Assembly: GCA_024734555.1 (NCBI GenBank)
Contig: JANPWX010000008.1
Coordinates: 5,712,509 to 5,776,508 of the forward strand
DNA: 64,000 nucleotides
Reading direction: 5' to 3'
Source of the DNA: Trochalopteron elliotii
Lineage: Eukaryota; Chordata; Aves; Passeriformes; Leiothrichidae
The translations under genes and the position numbers were made by a program. Positions 25,365 to 39,249 of this stretch are shown here, one piece after another. Each line of letters begins with the position of its first letter. Positions within the stretch are counted from its first letter, which is position 1. The notes under the pieces were generated by a model. It saw nothing but the letters and a program-made list of their open reading frames with translations, did no database searches and had not been told where the DNA came from.

Positions 25365-28058
25365 AGCTGAACCTTAGCTGTAGGAAGATATAAAGGAATG
25401 TCACCATAATCAGTGGCTGCAGCCACTTAAAAAAAACCCTAGACAGCTGAAGGTCTAGGAAAGCAAGTACAAATTAGGGGAAAGTCAAAAAATAAGATAC
25501 TAAAACCACAAAAAAACTCTTGTCAAGAACAAACTTCTACAAATTGTGGTAACTTAAATATCCATAGTGACTTACAACCCCCCCAAGTTCAAACTGCCTT
25601 GCAAACTAATGATAACTGTTAAGAAGACATCTGTATGTGAAAAGTGGCAGCTAGGATACAGCTGGGTAGAAGAAAAAGAAAATTTGTGCAAACCTGAAAA
25701 GTGAACAAAATATGATATTTTGGCATTTTCCATATGTGCACTCCACATAGTCCAAACAGTCTGAGTTTGGACTTAAATATACAGCTGAATGATTTTTCTA
25801 CTCAAATATTAGTTCATCATAAAAGCATAAAGGATTAAATATATCCTGTCTGTTTTGTACTATGAAGACATGTAAGCTTGAAATCAAACTGTAAAAATGA
25901 AGTATTGAAGTTTAATTGAAAATTTCTCTTCCTTGAATTAGTGTTAATTCATTTGACTTTGATAGAAACTTAATTTCCAGTTTTGAATGTTAATGACATA
26001 TAATAAAAAGTTAAATACAGGCATGTACCTTGTAGGAAGAAAAGTCATTTAGCTAATTAAAATACTGTGGAAAATTTGAGCTGACTTAATCTTCATTTTA
26101 TGCATTTCTTATAATGCTCTTCTTAGTGACATTATGTTATGAAAGGACTCCTAGAAATTTGTTAAAAGGAGAAAGATGGAGTCACTTCTTGGCTTTTTAC
26201 TCGTTGCACCTGTCTGAGATATTAAAAAAATCAACAGCACGGAGATTATGCTCTTCTGAAAAGGACTGCTGAGTTTTTTTAACACTTGTATTGATGGATC
26301 ATTATGCTTTAAATAAGGATTAGAAATTGAATTTGGGAATTCAGATACTGGACAGATTTATTGAAGAGCATTGCAAACTTACTGGGACTAAGATGGTGGT
26401 TAGCATCTGAAAGATGCTTTGGTTCTGATATTCACCTGCATCATTAGACTTTAATTAAAACAAGGGTTAGGGCTGGTTGAGAAAACTGCTGCTGAGGACC
26501 ACTGGTTATTAGCTTTCTTCAGGCTTACAGAGCTAAAATTATTTTTGATCCCAGGTGAAATAGTACTGATGAAACAGTAGTTTCAGTGTGTGCTTTTGTA
26601 AAATTTTAAGATGCCTTCAGCTATGATGAAAAATAGGATTGGGCTGCAGTTAGGAGCAAGATTCCATAAACTGGTGTATAAGAACTCCATTTCTTTTTGT
26701 GCAGTGCCAGTGTCCCGGTTTTTGAACAAGTGCTGGTGTGGGGAGAAACAAGAGGTGACTTCTACTTTCACTATGCAAGGCAGGAGGCATTGCTCTGGTT
26801 CAAGTTTCCAGTTAATGTAAGGGGTTTGGAAAATATGTAATAAAGGAAGACGTACAGCACTACCTGCTGCTACTTGTATTGACTGGTTAAAGCTAGAAGT
26901 CAGGTTAGATTTTGGGAAAAGAGGACTGAAAAACTCAGTTTATTAAAGGTTTTTTAAGTGTCTCAGGGAATGACAAAAAACACAGCTCTTAATTTTGGTG
27001 GGTTTTGTTTCATGTCATTGTGTTAAACTTGAATCAGGGCTTGACATTTCCTGTATGCCTGTATATGTAATTAGTAAAGGTGATGCAAACAAAGGCAAAA
27101 GTCTAAGCTGAGAATTTTTTTCTTTTAGGCCAAATAGTTGGAGGAAAACTCCAATGTGTGAATTCGTTCTTTGCAGAGCCTTAGTAGCAAATGTGGAGGG
27201 ACTTTTTTTTTCCCTTCTCCACTGAAAAATGAAATATGTCAGTATCTTTGCCAAACCTTTGATCACTCTTCTCTGTGATAATTTCTGGGCTCATGGAGCT
27301 CCTACACAGATGGTAAAATAGGCTGATGTAGTATGTCTGAAATGACAACATTTCTCATGCTAGACAGAAGCATGGCGTGCCTCTGTGAGGGATATCTGCC
27401 TTGCTATCACTAGCTTTGGTTGGCAGGGATTGCTTTGGAACTCTTTTTTTTCTTCTTTGGGAGCTGTTGTGCACCTAGGAAGGCAAAACATAGCCCAGCA
27501 TTAGATGAAGGGGGATGATTTAAAGAGAGACGTTGTAAGTCACAAACATGGCATCTGCCTTTCTTGGCAAGAGAACTGAGAACCTGGAATGAGAATGTTT
27601 GGGAATGATGGGGATTCATTTTAGAACAAGGTTAGAAACATAAAAGCAGATTACATGGGCCGGTCTAAGCATTATTTTTCATTAAAAATCAGTGCTCAGG
27701 CTTACTTTTAGATGCACTATTATGACCATATGTTAGGACTAAAGCAAAACAAAATGCATTTGGAAGATGCCATTGATCTTTAATGAGTGTGCTGTCTGTG
27801 ATTTAATGAAGCATACAGCTTGTCCAGTTCATGAAGTGGAAGGGATTTTCATCAGGGACATGTTGGCATGGCAAATGCTTGGTACGTTTTAGCCTTCACA
27901 TTGTCATTTTTACAGTAAGGTCTGCTGCAGCATTGAAGAAAATTTGACCTTCATAATGCAGCAAAAAGACAACTGGAAGTTGAAAAGAATTTCCAGTGAA
28001 TCGACTCACTATGGCAGCATTATTTGTTTTGATAAAAATTTTAAACTTATTTTAAATC

Positions 28059-28115
28059 TTTTGGTGTTTGTGGTTTTTTCTGGTTTGGTTTTGTTTTTTT
28101 TTTTTTTTTTGTTGT
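28059..28115. repeat. T/G-rich low-complexity tract
   Basis: Irregular TTTG and TGG units run into about 17 uninterrupted T. Similar in character to the tracts near 1.6, 4.1 and 50.8 kb. Confidence 0.85.
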
Positions 28116-30603
28116 GAAAATGAGGTGTCACTGCTCATCTTGTGTGTAGAAAAATAGTATAATCTCTCCTTGCTATAAGCTTTTTTTAAAAAATTACTTG
28201 TAGAATGAAGAGTGCCGAAATGCATATACAGTCTGGAAGTCAGTATTTCAGGTTTATCACATTTCTGGAGGTTTTATCAGGTTTTTTGGATAATGTAATG
28301 GCATTGATTTCAGGAAATTCAATTTCCAGAGTTTCTGGGGGTATCACGAAACTCATTGAGATAAAGAAATATTCATACATAAATGCTGCAGAATCTGACA
28401 CTTTGTCTCTCATGTGAAATTTTTTAAGTCTCCAAGTGTAGAAGACTACTTGTGCATGACATTTGCCCTTGCTATTTCTAAATCTTTGACTTCCAAAAGT
28501 GCTAGGCTGTGCTGCAGGGAGATATCAGTTTTCTGATATCATACATCTCTTCACATCACAGTCAATGGACTGAGTAAATGGACCTTACGTGTCTTCCTAA
28601 ATTTTTGCTTTCACTTATGTATTTAATCTATAAACAGGGAATCCGCATTAAAATGGATGTAGAGAGCTAAGACTGCATCCAAATGCAGAAGTATTAAGCC
28701 CTTTTTGTTTCACTGGGCCCAGAAACGCCTGAGACATCCTAGATCTTTGCCAGTGTGATGTTTTAAAGAGCTTAACTATATATCTACACACACATCCACA
28801 TGCATTTCTATTTTTCCCTGCATAATTTAATTACTTTTTGAATATTACGTTTTGGGACTTGTACAGTGTGTTTAATTTAATTGTCTTATTAATTGTGAAC
28901 CTCAGTACACAGCCTTATTTGTCAGACAACCGCCAAGTTTTTCTTAAGTGAATGCACAAAGTCTGAAAATTATGAACAGAAATGACAAAAAAAGAGCAGA
29001 AGTCATTTTAAACATACAACTACCATTGATTTTTCAGTGTTTTATATTGCAGCAGAATTCATTCCTTTACATTGGTAGATATGAAAAATGAATTGAAGGT
29101 ACTGTACAATGTATTTTCAGTTCACATAAAATATCACTGAAATGACAACCAAGCCTAAGTTCTGTTTTCAAAACCATGAAGTCTTTTAATAAGTCTGTAA
29201 CACAAACTTGAAAATGGAATTTAAAACCCATTGAAAGCTGTTCTTAGCCTTTCAATACATTCAAGCAGAGGGACTATTCTCGTGTGTCAAGTTAGGGATA
29301 GGCATAATTCTTTTGCAGAATCAAGGCCTAAATATGTCACTTTAAATAGCACTGGCCTATTTTACATGCATAGATTAAAATGACCTGCCATTTGAACCTC
29401 CTCACAGCAGGAGCTCTTAGCAGTTCCTTGTGGTCCAGGTGTATAAGTGGCCTCAAAGTAGTCTCCTCTGAAAGGAGGAAAATTGAAGAAAATAGAACTG
29501 ATGAGAGCAAAGAAAGAGAACTGGAAAAGGGAGTTAAAAATCTAAATATCATGGCTGTGCTAGTAAGCACTTCTGGATTTTAAAACATGATTATTTTTCA
29601 AAAAAAAAAATTGCCAGTAATTTAAAAATTAAAGATTTGACTTCGTTGCAGGTGATCTTCCATCTTTTGTTGACATTTGCATCTCTTCTCACTCTATTAA
29701 AAAGAAACCCACAGTCAAATCATAATGTGCTCCTGTCAGTTGTACACACAGATACTAACACAAGTCCTTTAAATGTTTTTAGTTTTGAAAGAAAGGTAAC
29801 ATTTTTTGTGTCCTGTTTGTCTTGTTGCTTTAAACACTTGTACATGTTAATCTTCTGTTTGTTTAGCTGTCACCTCAATACCCAAGTTGTGTTACCTGAC
29901 TTAAGAATAACATCATATCCAACAGCTTAGAGACCTTAATGGCCAATATGTGTGGATGTGCCTTACATTGCTTTAACTACTGATCACTGAAAAATAGTCA
30001 GAAAAATCACTTGTAGCCCAAGTAACCATTAATAATATTCAAGTATAATGTGTCTGAAGGACCTCAAGACTGTAACACCATTCTGTTGGGGAGGAAAACT
30101 GTGTTGGATTCTAGTTGTGGACCTTGGCAAAACTCCTGTAAGGACACCAAGTGTTCTCCACTGCTTTCTCATACTTGCATCAGAACTTGTGAGGGTCCCA
30201 GGGTGATGTGAGCTTAGCTTTATGGCACAGTTTTAGAGCACTCAGCTTCAGAAGCCTTGAAGTAAACAGATCTGTTAGTCTGCCTTTTCAGGTTCTTTTT
30301 AGTGGTTCCAACTTCAAAACAGCTTGAGGTTACTGCAAAACTCTTAGAAATAGCACCAAGCACCAAGGAAGCTTCCTTTTGCATATTGAATGCAGCGAGG
30401 CCAATTAATTCCATTTCCTTTTGTCCAGAGTGATCCAGACAAGATCCAGGGAGACCCATCTTGACTTGACGTAGGGTGGTCACTGTTTTCCTTTTCTGCA
30501 GAGTCTGACAGAGTTTGAGGGGAGTGCAGGAAGACATTTCCTCCTGTGGCAGAGAGGCTCTGTGTACATTGCCTGCCTAGCTACTTAATGAGTAACTCAT
30601 AAT

Positions 30604-30660
30604 GCAGCTGGATGATCTCAGAGATCTTTGCCAACCTAATTGATTCTATGTTTCTGTGAT
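30604..30660 (+). mobile_element. CR1 LINE 3' tail fragment
   Basis: The plus strand reads GCTGGATGATCTCAGAGAT, then TTTGCCAACCTAATTGATTCTATG and TCTGTGA. This matches the conserved CR1 3' end, in which a GATGATCTC..GAGGTC..CCAACCT block is followed by short ATTCTRTG repeats. Only about 57 bp is recognisable. Upstream sequence to about 30.2 kb shows no CR1 reading frame I can identify, so this is a severely 5'-truncated insertion, as is typical for CR1. Family assignment rests on the terminal block and the octamer repeat. Confidence 0.7.
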
Positions 30661-33600
30661 TTGCATAAATTGCTGATGTGTTACACTGCCCTTGTGTTCC
30701 TGTGCATTCTCTAAGCTGATGAAAGCTGGAGAAAGGAACGCCAGGATTTCCTTGGGTCCCCATCCTGTACTTGTGTGTGTAGATGCCTCTCTCTTGGGGG
30801 ATTTTTTTGTGGAGATGGGTTATTTTCAGCTATATTCCAGATATAGCTATTGCCTTTATATAAACCAGTGCTGACTCTTACTTTTTGCCTGGATGTTGCC
30901 CTGCTGCTGAAAGCTACTAAAAACAATAATGATGAAATTTCAAACTTAACTTTACTTTTCACACATTTGGAGACTGAGAAAGGAAAAAGCTTGAGAGCCA
31001 CCTACTAATGTTATGGCTGTAAGGTTTTCATATCACTAAAGTTATCTCCCTGTTTAGAATTAAAAATATCTCAATTCACATAGCAGTTTGCAGACGTATT
31101 GAAATAACTGTCAAGGAGAATGTAGATGGATTTAAAATGCTCAGTGGTTCTGTGTAATTTGGGTGATGATCCTGGTTATCAGTAAACACTAAAAGTAACT
31201 TAAAGTTGCAGCTGCAATTCTGTACAGCTGTTCATCATTGTTCTGTTCCACCCCCAAGCCTCAGAGTAGTTCTCTAACCAGGAATTTGCATCATTTTTTG
31301 TTGCATGATGAATAACTGAACTTCGTTTCATCTGCTATCAAACACCTACAGTTCCATTTCTTAATACATATTTAACCTTTAAAACACTTCAAGCTTTGAA
31401 AATAAAACTCTGCACAAGATCATAGATCTGATTGGCTCATCTGAACAGGTCATGATGAATAGATAATACTGTGTTTTCTCGTTGTGGAGCTATTACTGTG
31501 CTTAGGTTTTACACAAATAATAAGGTAAGTCCTGCTCCAAGGAGTTTGTGATCTTATTTATTATCAGTACTAAATTTTAGTAATGGAGCAGCGGGTGGTG
31601 CATTTGGAAATTAAGAACTAACTTGAGATATACAGCTGTAACTGCCTTAGCCAAACTTTACAGAGCCAGTCATGCAAAGAAAGTGAACTTATAAATAATA
31701 TAATTAATTACTCCACACATTTATCTTGAAGCTCTTTTTTCTTTTAGCTGCTTTTTTAAGGCATCCCATGGCTTAAAGGACCTTGATGTAAATTAGTATA
31801 CCTTTCTGCAGAATAATTTAAGAAAGTTAAATTTTAATAATGCCATTGCGAATCATGGGGTATTTACAAACTTCCTCCCCTTGCATTGCATCTGAAACTG
31901 GAAAATGCAATTTAAAGGGATCTCTTTATTTTATCAGTTTTGTTCCCACAGTGAAAACTATTTTCATTGTCTTGCAGCAGCGAGAGAAAAGCTTGATAGC
32001 GTATTCCTTTCCTTAGTGAAAAACTCACACAAACTAAATAAAATAAATTATTGGGCAAAGGTTGTCTGTCGTTGGATCATGCACAAAATCTTGCTATCTC
32101 CAGAAAAGAACAAACTGACAATTTTACAGTGAACACAGTAGAAGCTTTGCCAGTAAAGCTTATCACTACTCTGTAAAATGATGGAGACATTAGATTCCTG
32201 TCTCATCACAACAATACCAGAAAATAACTGTTTTAGTCTGACATATCATTCTGAGAATGAATCAGCATGATTTTTTTGTTTTTAGATTGCATTGTGATTG
32301 TTTTGCCAAGAGGCAAGACTAACACTTAATTTGATTTTGAGGATACAAGATATTTGTTTCCTATAAGTTCTGAGTTAAAATCACAGATCAGCAGAGTCAA
32401 TCTGAATGTTACACAATCAGAAGAATCCATACCTTATACATTTCTTTTGAAGAGATGCCTGCAAAATTTCTCTTTTTGGCATGTCTTTGTTTTTCCATGT
32501 TTAGGATCAAAGCATGAATGATACATTTTTTTGTGGCGTTGTTTATCTGTTGTTTTTTTCCTTAGATTTTCCCTTCTGTGGTCCCTCCCCATCCCTCCCC
32601 CCACCAAATATCTGCTGATCTGATGCTTTTTGGTGTGTGCACTATTCTTTGGCAGAGTCATTTTTAAATAGTCTTATGCTCAGGAAATATGTAAAAAATG
32701 CTTAAAGTTCTGTAAAAAAACATAATTATAGAAAATACAGAATTAACATTTTAAGCAAAAGCAAAAGTTAAATTTGGTAATAAAAACCTCTGCTGTTGGT
32801 TGGGTCAGTGGACCATGTGTGTGTCCAAGAAATCATGTGCTCCATCCCCTCAGGGAAGCAGTGGAAAAGGCAGCTGTTTCATACACACTCAAGATTATTG
32901 TCCCTTCTTTCCCATGAACTGCTGCCAGCCAAATTGCTCTTTGAAGCTAAGGGATGGCAGCAACTGGAGCTGTTGCATGCTTCTCACCCATGAAATAACA
33001 GCAAATTTGGTACGTTTCACATTAGAATTGCATTAAAGCATATACTTTATACTACTTTATACTACTTGATAGCAGCTCACAGCAATACAACAAAGCCTCC
33101 TAATCAACCAAAATGTCAATGTAAGATGCAGAAGTAACTTTGTCCTTGGAACCAAAAGGCCATCCCCCATAAATCTGCTTAATCTCTGTGGCACTTGAAG
33201 GAGGTAATGAGAATTATTGGCATTGTGTGGGTGTGAAGAGTGTGAGGCAGGGAGGAGCCTGACTGATTTACCTGGCATCTCACAGCAGGCAGCACCTTGG
33301 TCACACAAATTCTGGGAAGTTGTGCTTGCTGCTTTCCCATGGAGCAAACAGCACCCCCTCTGACTCGGAAGGAAATGGGAGGAGCCTGGTACTGGCAAAA
33401 AATTGGATACTGAGGAAAATGGGAATGGGAAAATGGGAACAATGTATACTACAGCACATGGCTTACTGGAGTTTAAAAGAAACATGATAGAAATCAAATA
33501 AGAAAAACTAGTCAAGCATATGCTCCTTCCCAGCATATGTTTTTAGGATAGTGGGTTTGCAAGGTCAGTGCTAAAGTAACATCACAAAATAAACAGGACG

Positions 33601-35910
33601 TGACCTCTGTCAGCTTTTATCAAAAGTTTGCCTTAAGAAACTTCTGCACTTTGGTGTCCTTAAGAGATTATAATATAGTCAGTAATAAATGGGCTCTTTT
33701 CTGATTTTCAGCAGCCAGAGGGCCACATGTGGTTGTTCAATCAGAATGCGGTAAATTCATCTGAGACCTAAGACAGACAAGCAAAACAAAACTTTTCTTT
33801 TGTATTGTTGGCAGCATCCCATGAAACTTTAGTTATGGGTTTTTCCTATAGAAATCATGCATTATGTACAGTAGCTCTCTCAAAGCATGAAGAGATATTT
33901 GTGGAAAAAATTAAATTATATGCTGCAAAGAATGGAACTTCTCAATAAGAAGAAAAATCTGGAGTAGATAATGATAATCTACTTGCCTGCATTAAAGGAT
34001 GCATTTTAATCTTCAAAGATTAATTTATAACCTACAGTCTGGTTCTCAGTGACCCTTTCAGCCTAATTTTCCTATGTCCCCTGTGCATTTTGAGCTGCTT
34101 TTTCATTTCTTTCTTGGTATTGCTAAATTGGTAGAGAGCACTGTTGTTTAGTATTTTCATTTTAAACAGGGTATTTCTAAATGTCTGCAAGGGCTGAAAC
34201 ATCTCATACCCTGGAAGTAAAAACGTATTAAGGACAGCACGCTTCTCATTTTGCTCATTCTCTATCCTTTCATATGGGAAATTACACAGCCCCTTCAAAA
34301 GCAGCCTATTCTCAGCACCAGATCAAATTAAAAGTGTCAACACAGTTTGGATGCTTTCAGTTTCTATTTTTGCCCAGCCTCACATTGTGGGTTCATGGCT
34401 ACAGGTTGGCAGACCTGCGGTTCCAAATTCTAGCATTTCTGGATGGATTTTTCTTTTTTTTCCCCCCACTGTTCTGTGGGGTAAATTTCTTCTCCATAAA
34501 GTAGGCCAGTAAAAGAGGTTTCCTATCATTTACCTGTGTAAGGAGAACTTCACTGACCCAGTGAGGTTTTCTCCTTAGCAGAGCGAAGCCTTTGTGCTGC
34601 AAACCAGATGTTGATACTTTCTTTGCTCAGACTCATCTTTACTTTAGAATAACAACATCCTTGTCTTATTATGACAACAGCTGGGAGAGGACTATATCCC
34701 TTCACCAATTCAAATAAAGGTTTTTGTGTTAAATTTAGCATGCAGTATAGTTGTGTAAGCTCTTCAAACATAAATGGGAAGGTAGATACATTCCAGCAGT
34801 AATTAATCCTGTTTCAATTAATGTGAACTCAAGACCTTCCCAGCTTCAATTTTTCCTTCCATTTTCCCAAAAAAGACATCTGTGTGAGTGGCTTAGATTC
34901 CAACAATGCTTAGTAATCTGATTAAATTGTTTAAATCTCTTTAAAACATACTCACCAAAGTGTTCCTTTGGTTCCCCTTCCTCCTACTTAATGGCTACCT
35001 TTGACATGATGCCCCCCTCCAGAATCCAGGAGCTGGCTGGGGCAAAGAATGTTTGTATTGTACCTGCCACTTCAGCCCTTTTGAGGATACAAATGCTATA
35101 CAAAGACCGTTTTTCTTTGATTTAATTTTTATCTGACTTTGGATCCATAGCCTTCTTTCTTTATCCCTCTCCTCTAAAAAAATAGGCAACTTCTGGTGTG
35201 CAAAATCAGCAATGTTTTTGATGCTTGATAACATAATAAAGGGATTTTTTTTTAATCTCGAATTTTATCCTTCTGAGACTTTTGAATCTTGAAAAAATGT
35301 TCAGAAATCTCACGGGGAAAAAACTTTTTGAAAACTCCTTAAAATCACAAATGGAGCAGAAAAATAACAAGTTCTTCGATCATGGTTATAATTTTCTCTC
35401 TTCAAATTTTAATTCACTTGGAAAAATCAGGCAAGGGGAAAAAAGCCAGCCTCTAAAGCTAAACTTCTTAAATTTCAGAAAAATGGGTAATTTGCAGTTT
35501 GTTGTGTTTCACTTTAACTGAACCAGTCTCCCCATGTCACATATACAGTCACACCAAATTTTGTATTTGTGCATATCACACCATCTTTTGCTGCATTAGA
35601 ACAATAGAATGAATGCATTTTTTACTCTCATTCTTTGTGTATTATACTAGACCTGGGAGCTAGTTAGCACTCTCTTTAATGCCATTGTGTCTGGTTTATC
35701 AGTTCAATTTTTGGATGTTTACACAGTTTTTTTCGAAGTCAGCTCACCATTGTACTTAATGCTACAGACTACAGCAGGTTTATATTTAAAACCCTAGCAG
35801 ATTATGACCTTGGTGAAATGAATTACCATGATTTTTGTCTTCTGGTTGTTTATTTTACCTCCATAGGTAGCAGAAAGTAAACAAGGATACTGCATTTGTA
35901 TTTGGACTGG

Positions 35911-35941
35911 ATTACTGTACAGTAATGCATTACTGTTCAGC
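35911..35941. repeat. 16-bp perfect palindrome with adjacent partial copy
   Basis: ATTACTGTACAGTAAT at 35911-35926 is a perfect palindrome. It is followed at once by a direct partial copy, ATTACTGTTCAG, at 35930-35941, differing from the first 12 bases at one position. Confidence 0.8.
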
Positions 35942-37066
35942 CCACTGATTTTGGCCGAGAGAGAGGTTTTCATTTATCCAAAGAACACATTTCCATTCAT
36001 ACGTCTATCTATAGTACTCATAAAATGTAGCTATAGTGGATAGCAAAGTTACTTCACTTTTTACTTCCTGATCTTCCAAGTTAATCTCACATATCTGCAT
36101 TGGCTTCAGAAGTATTTATAAATTGGTTTGGAATGTAACACAGTTATCAGATGATTTTTTTTTATTAAGCAATTATGTTTATGGGAAATTTACTTGAAAG
36201 AAAGATAAGTTGGCAGACACTTGTACTATGTATTTCAGAGCCTTTTACAAATTGTTTTGCACACATCTGAGTCCAGCTGTGCATCCAGCACTGTCCTGAT
36301 TCCTCTCTGTTCACAAGCCCTCCATTCCTGTCCCGTTGCTGTTGCACACAGGTTGTTTTTCACAGAAAATCTAAGGGGATGGCCTAAGTGTCACTTAGCA
36401 TGGATGCCACCCTGGGGGACCATGAATATTTGGTATATTGTATGAGAATGTAAAACAGCCCAAGAGGCTATGTAAGTGTTATCACCATTATGAGTGGACA
36501 ATATTATCCTGTTGTTTCTGAATTAGGTGGTAATGGTAATACTAGGGCATGCTTTAAGGATTGACTAGTCCAGGTATTTTCAGTGTAACAGTTTATCTGA
36601 TAAGAAAGAGTTGTAGTTGTTTTTCAGAATGAGTGCTCACTGGGTATCAGTTTGTGGCTTATGCTATTTTAGATGATTTATAAACCATAAGCTTATTAAC
36701 TTAAGGAGTTCCACGAAGTGTTATCAATGTATGTATTTTATGCTGCAGATGTTTTACTAGAGGAAAAGTGCGATAAAGCTAAGAAGGATGAGACTGCCAT
36801 TCCTGCTCCTCTCCATGTACTGCTATAAGCACAACAAGAATATGCCTTTTTTGAGGTTTTCTCTTTTTAAGAGGAAAGATTTGACATATAGCAGTATTTA
36901 ACAAAAATGAGTATTTGGTTCACTAATTTGGTTCACTGAGCTTAACTTAGACTAATTAAGCCTCTGTTCTGACCATCCAAAATAATATTCCACTGCTGGT
37001 TTTTACCTAGTATTATTTTATTATAGTAAAAGAATTCCTTGCGCTGACTATAAAATAAAATTCCTT

Positions 37067-37087
37067 GCTATCAGTAGTACTGATAGC
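37067..37087. repeat. Perfect 10-bp inverted repeat, 1-base spacer
   Basis: GCTATCAGTA (37067-37076) and TACTGATAGC (37078-37087) are exact reverse complements around a single G. The preceding AATTCCTTGC also occurs about 27 bp upstream, so there was probably a local duplication. Confidence 0.8.
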
Positions 37088-38200
37088 ATCTCAGAACCGA
37101 TGCTTCTTACTCTCTTCTATGTTTATGATGTTACTTTTCATGACAGCAGTAGTCTACTGCTGGGTGGATTTCCCTGTGGGACAGGATTTATAGACACATA
37201 AATAAAATGAAGTTCGCACTAGAAAAACTGTATTCCATTTGGCAGGCAGATTTGTCTTTCCCATAACTTCAGTCCTTCCTTGATGAAGAATTTGTTAAGG
37301 AGATTTATTTTTCTCTTGGAACAGACCAGATTTATACTCACAAATGTATGGCCATACAGCCTACAGACTAACGTGTGCCTTTAAGCGTGGTGCAGAATGC
37401 TGATAGAGAGGTTTTGCCATCAGGTTATCTCACTTTCCCAGGTTCAGCATTTTTGTAAACATGTCCAGTGATAAAACACTCCTAGGCTGCAGTAAAGTCC
37501 ATTGATGTCTCCAGTAAATAGCTCAAAGCAGACTTATTCATACAGTTTCTCCAAGAGTTATTCTTTGCCTTGATTCTCAGGGCTTTACAGCCCAGCAAGA
37601 AATACGGGACCCTATTCAGAAGAGCATTCAGCCATCAGTAATCTAAATACAGTGGCATGGGGAAAAAGCTTAGGTAAATACTACCAGGAAGTCTGAGACT
37701 GGATGGTTTTTTGCATTAACTGATTATCACAAGGTTTTATGCATTCAGCTCACCTTCATTTTAATAGTGTCATGAAGTTTTTACTGTTTCTACATCACTG
37801 CTTGAAGGTCAATAAAAAGATCTGATAAAAGATGACTTTTACTTAGCTTTATCTTCAGACAGATTATGTAAATCTGACATTAAGATGTCTTGTCATATAA
37901 TATCCAAATATTCAACTCTATTACTTAATATTCTTTGTGTTGGAAGCTTTCTCGTTTCTTTGTTTTGAAATTTCTTTTCTGTGGTGTTCAGTCCAACAGC
38001 AGACTGAAAAAATATTTTTGAGGCAAAATATTCTTTCTTTAGCAGCAGCAATGAAAAATCTCTTTTGAAAAGACTGTGTTAGCAAATCATATTATAGAAA
38101 AATATTTAGTTTCAAGCTATATAGTCTATATCAGATTTTAGAAAAAGAAATGTTTCAGAAGACAAAGAGCAAAGTGTAATTGAAAACCACTGAAATGAAA

Positions 38201-38218
38201 AATATACACGTGTATATT
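38201..38218. repeat. 18-bp perfect palindrome centred on CACGTG
   Basis: AATATACACGTGTATATT is its own reverse complement over 18 bases. The centre is the canonical E-box CACGTG bound by bHLH factors such as CLOCK/BMAL, USF and MYC/MAX (established knowledge). Whether it is bound here is unknown. Confidence 0.8.
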
Positions 38219-38937
38219 ACAGACTGAGAAGCAAGGAAAGGAGAAATTTGTAGCACTTTCACTCTTGCAAACTTACTAGGGTAAAATAAATCGATTCTAT
38301 TAGAGACAGAAAAGCATTAAATAGCACCACTGGGACCAGAATTTTCCTTGTGTGTTGTTTCCCTGGACTTGTACTTTTCCCTCTGCCCTTTCATCCTGCC
38401 AAGGTTTCGCTCTGTCCCCTGGTAGGTACATTATGGGATGTGACACATGCAAGAGAAAAACACTATGTTCATAGGTTATCTGTGTTCTTTACAGTCGTTT
38501 CTTAGCAGGCACTTTCAGTGGCAAAGTACAGGAACCCTGCTTTGGCTATTACTGACACGAGGTTAAAGTGCTGCATGCTCTTCAATTGGCTAATACCCAA
38601 TTAATGTGTCTCAGGCAGATGGAATTTGACATGAATTGCAGAGTTCTGAAAGACTTTGCTGCCTTTCTTTATAGCAAGTTGAAATTAAAATCCACTTAGA
38701 TTTGTAAGTCAGTTTATTTTTAAAATCTTCTGATATAACTAATAGTCTCTGACTTCCACTTTTCCAGATGCCCCTGCTGCCCCTGGATGCAGTCCAAGGA
38801 TGCCTGCCATTTATTCAGGCAGTTTGCACTGCATTAAAATGTTTTCTTTTGAAAGAGGGACTTCTAAACTAGACAACCAAAGAAAAATTCTTGTCTTAGT
38901 AAAACTAGTGTAAATATTGAGAGGGATTCTATATGGG

Positions 38938-38967
38938 GTTTGTTGTTTTGTTTTTTTTTTTCCTTTT
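38938..38967. repeat. T-rich simple tract
   Basis: Short T-rich tract with TTG units and a run of about 11 T. Low complexity only. Confidence 0.75.
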
Positions 38968-39227
38968 GTAATTTATTCTATATCATAAAAAAGCTGTTAG
39001 CCAGTGCCTGTAGTCTTACTCAGTTGTTTTTCTAATTCAGAGCAGATGTAGCACCTAAAGCTATACTTCTAACTCCTTTTAAGAATCACATAGATTACCA
39101 GTTTTATTTTCTTGACTTGTAAAAGCCTCTATACCAAACCTGGTGTGCATGCTATATACAAAGTTACAGAATGAAATGCTACAGGTTCTGCACAAATGGC
39201 CTGCAGCTAACAGGAGGTAGCTGCCTG

Positions 39228-39249
39228 TCTGTTATCCACTGATAACAGA
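39228..39249. repeat. Perfect 9-bp inverted repeat
   Basis: TCTGTTATC (39228-39236) and GATAACAGA (39241-39249) are reverse complements with spacer CACT. Each arm carries a GATAA/TTATC core, so it could be a paired GATA-type site; this is inference from the motif alone. Confidence 0.7.

Larger units (their letters stand above)
13191..30603. other. AT-rich unique sequence, no recognised gene
   Basis: No gene, RNA or transposon was recognised here apart from the simple repeats and the tandem duplication listed separately. A mildly GC-richer patch at about 16.7-17.2 kb has no recognisable domain. Two stretches (about 21.58-21.74 kb and 24.33-24.67 kb) are dense in octamer, TAAT and E-box-like words and are raised as possible conserved noncoding elements. 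Everything else reads as ordinary intronic or intergenic DNA. Confidence 0.6.

Noticed and set aside
33057..33536. 159-codon minus-strand frame
   Set aside because: Ser/Leu/Pro/Cys-rich peptide with no recognisable motif, overlapped by a second open minus-strand frame; consistent with pyrimidine-rich composition.
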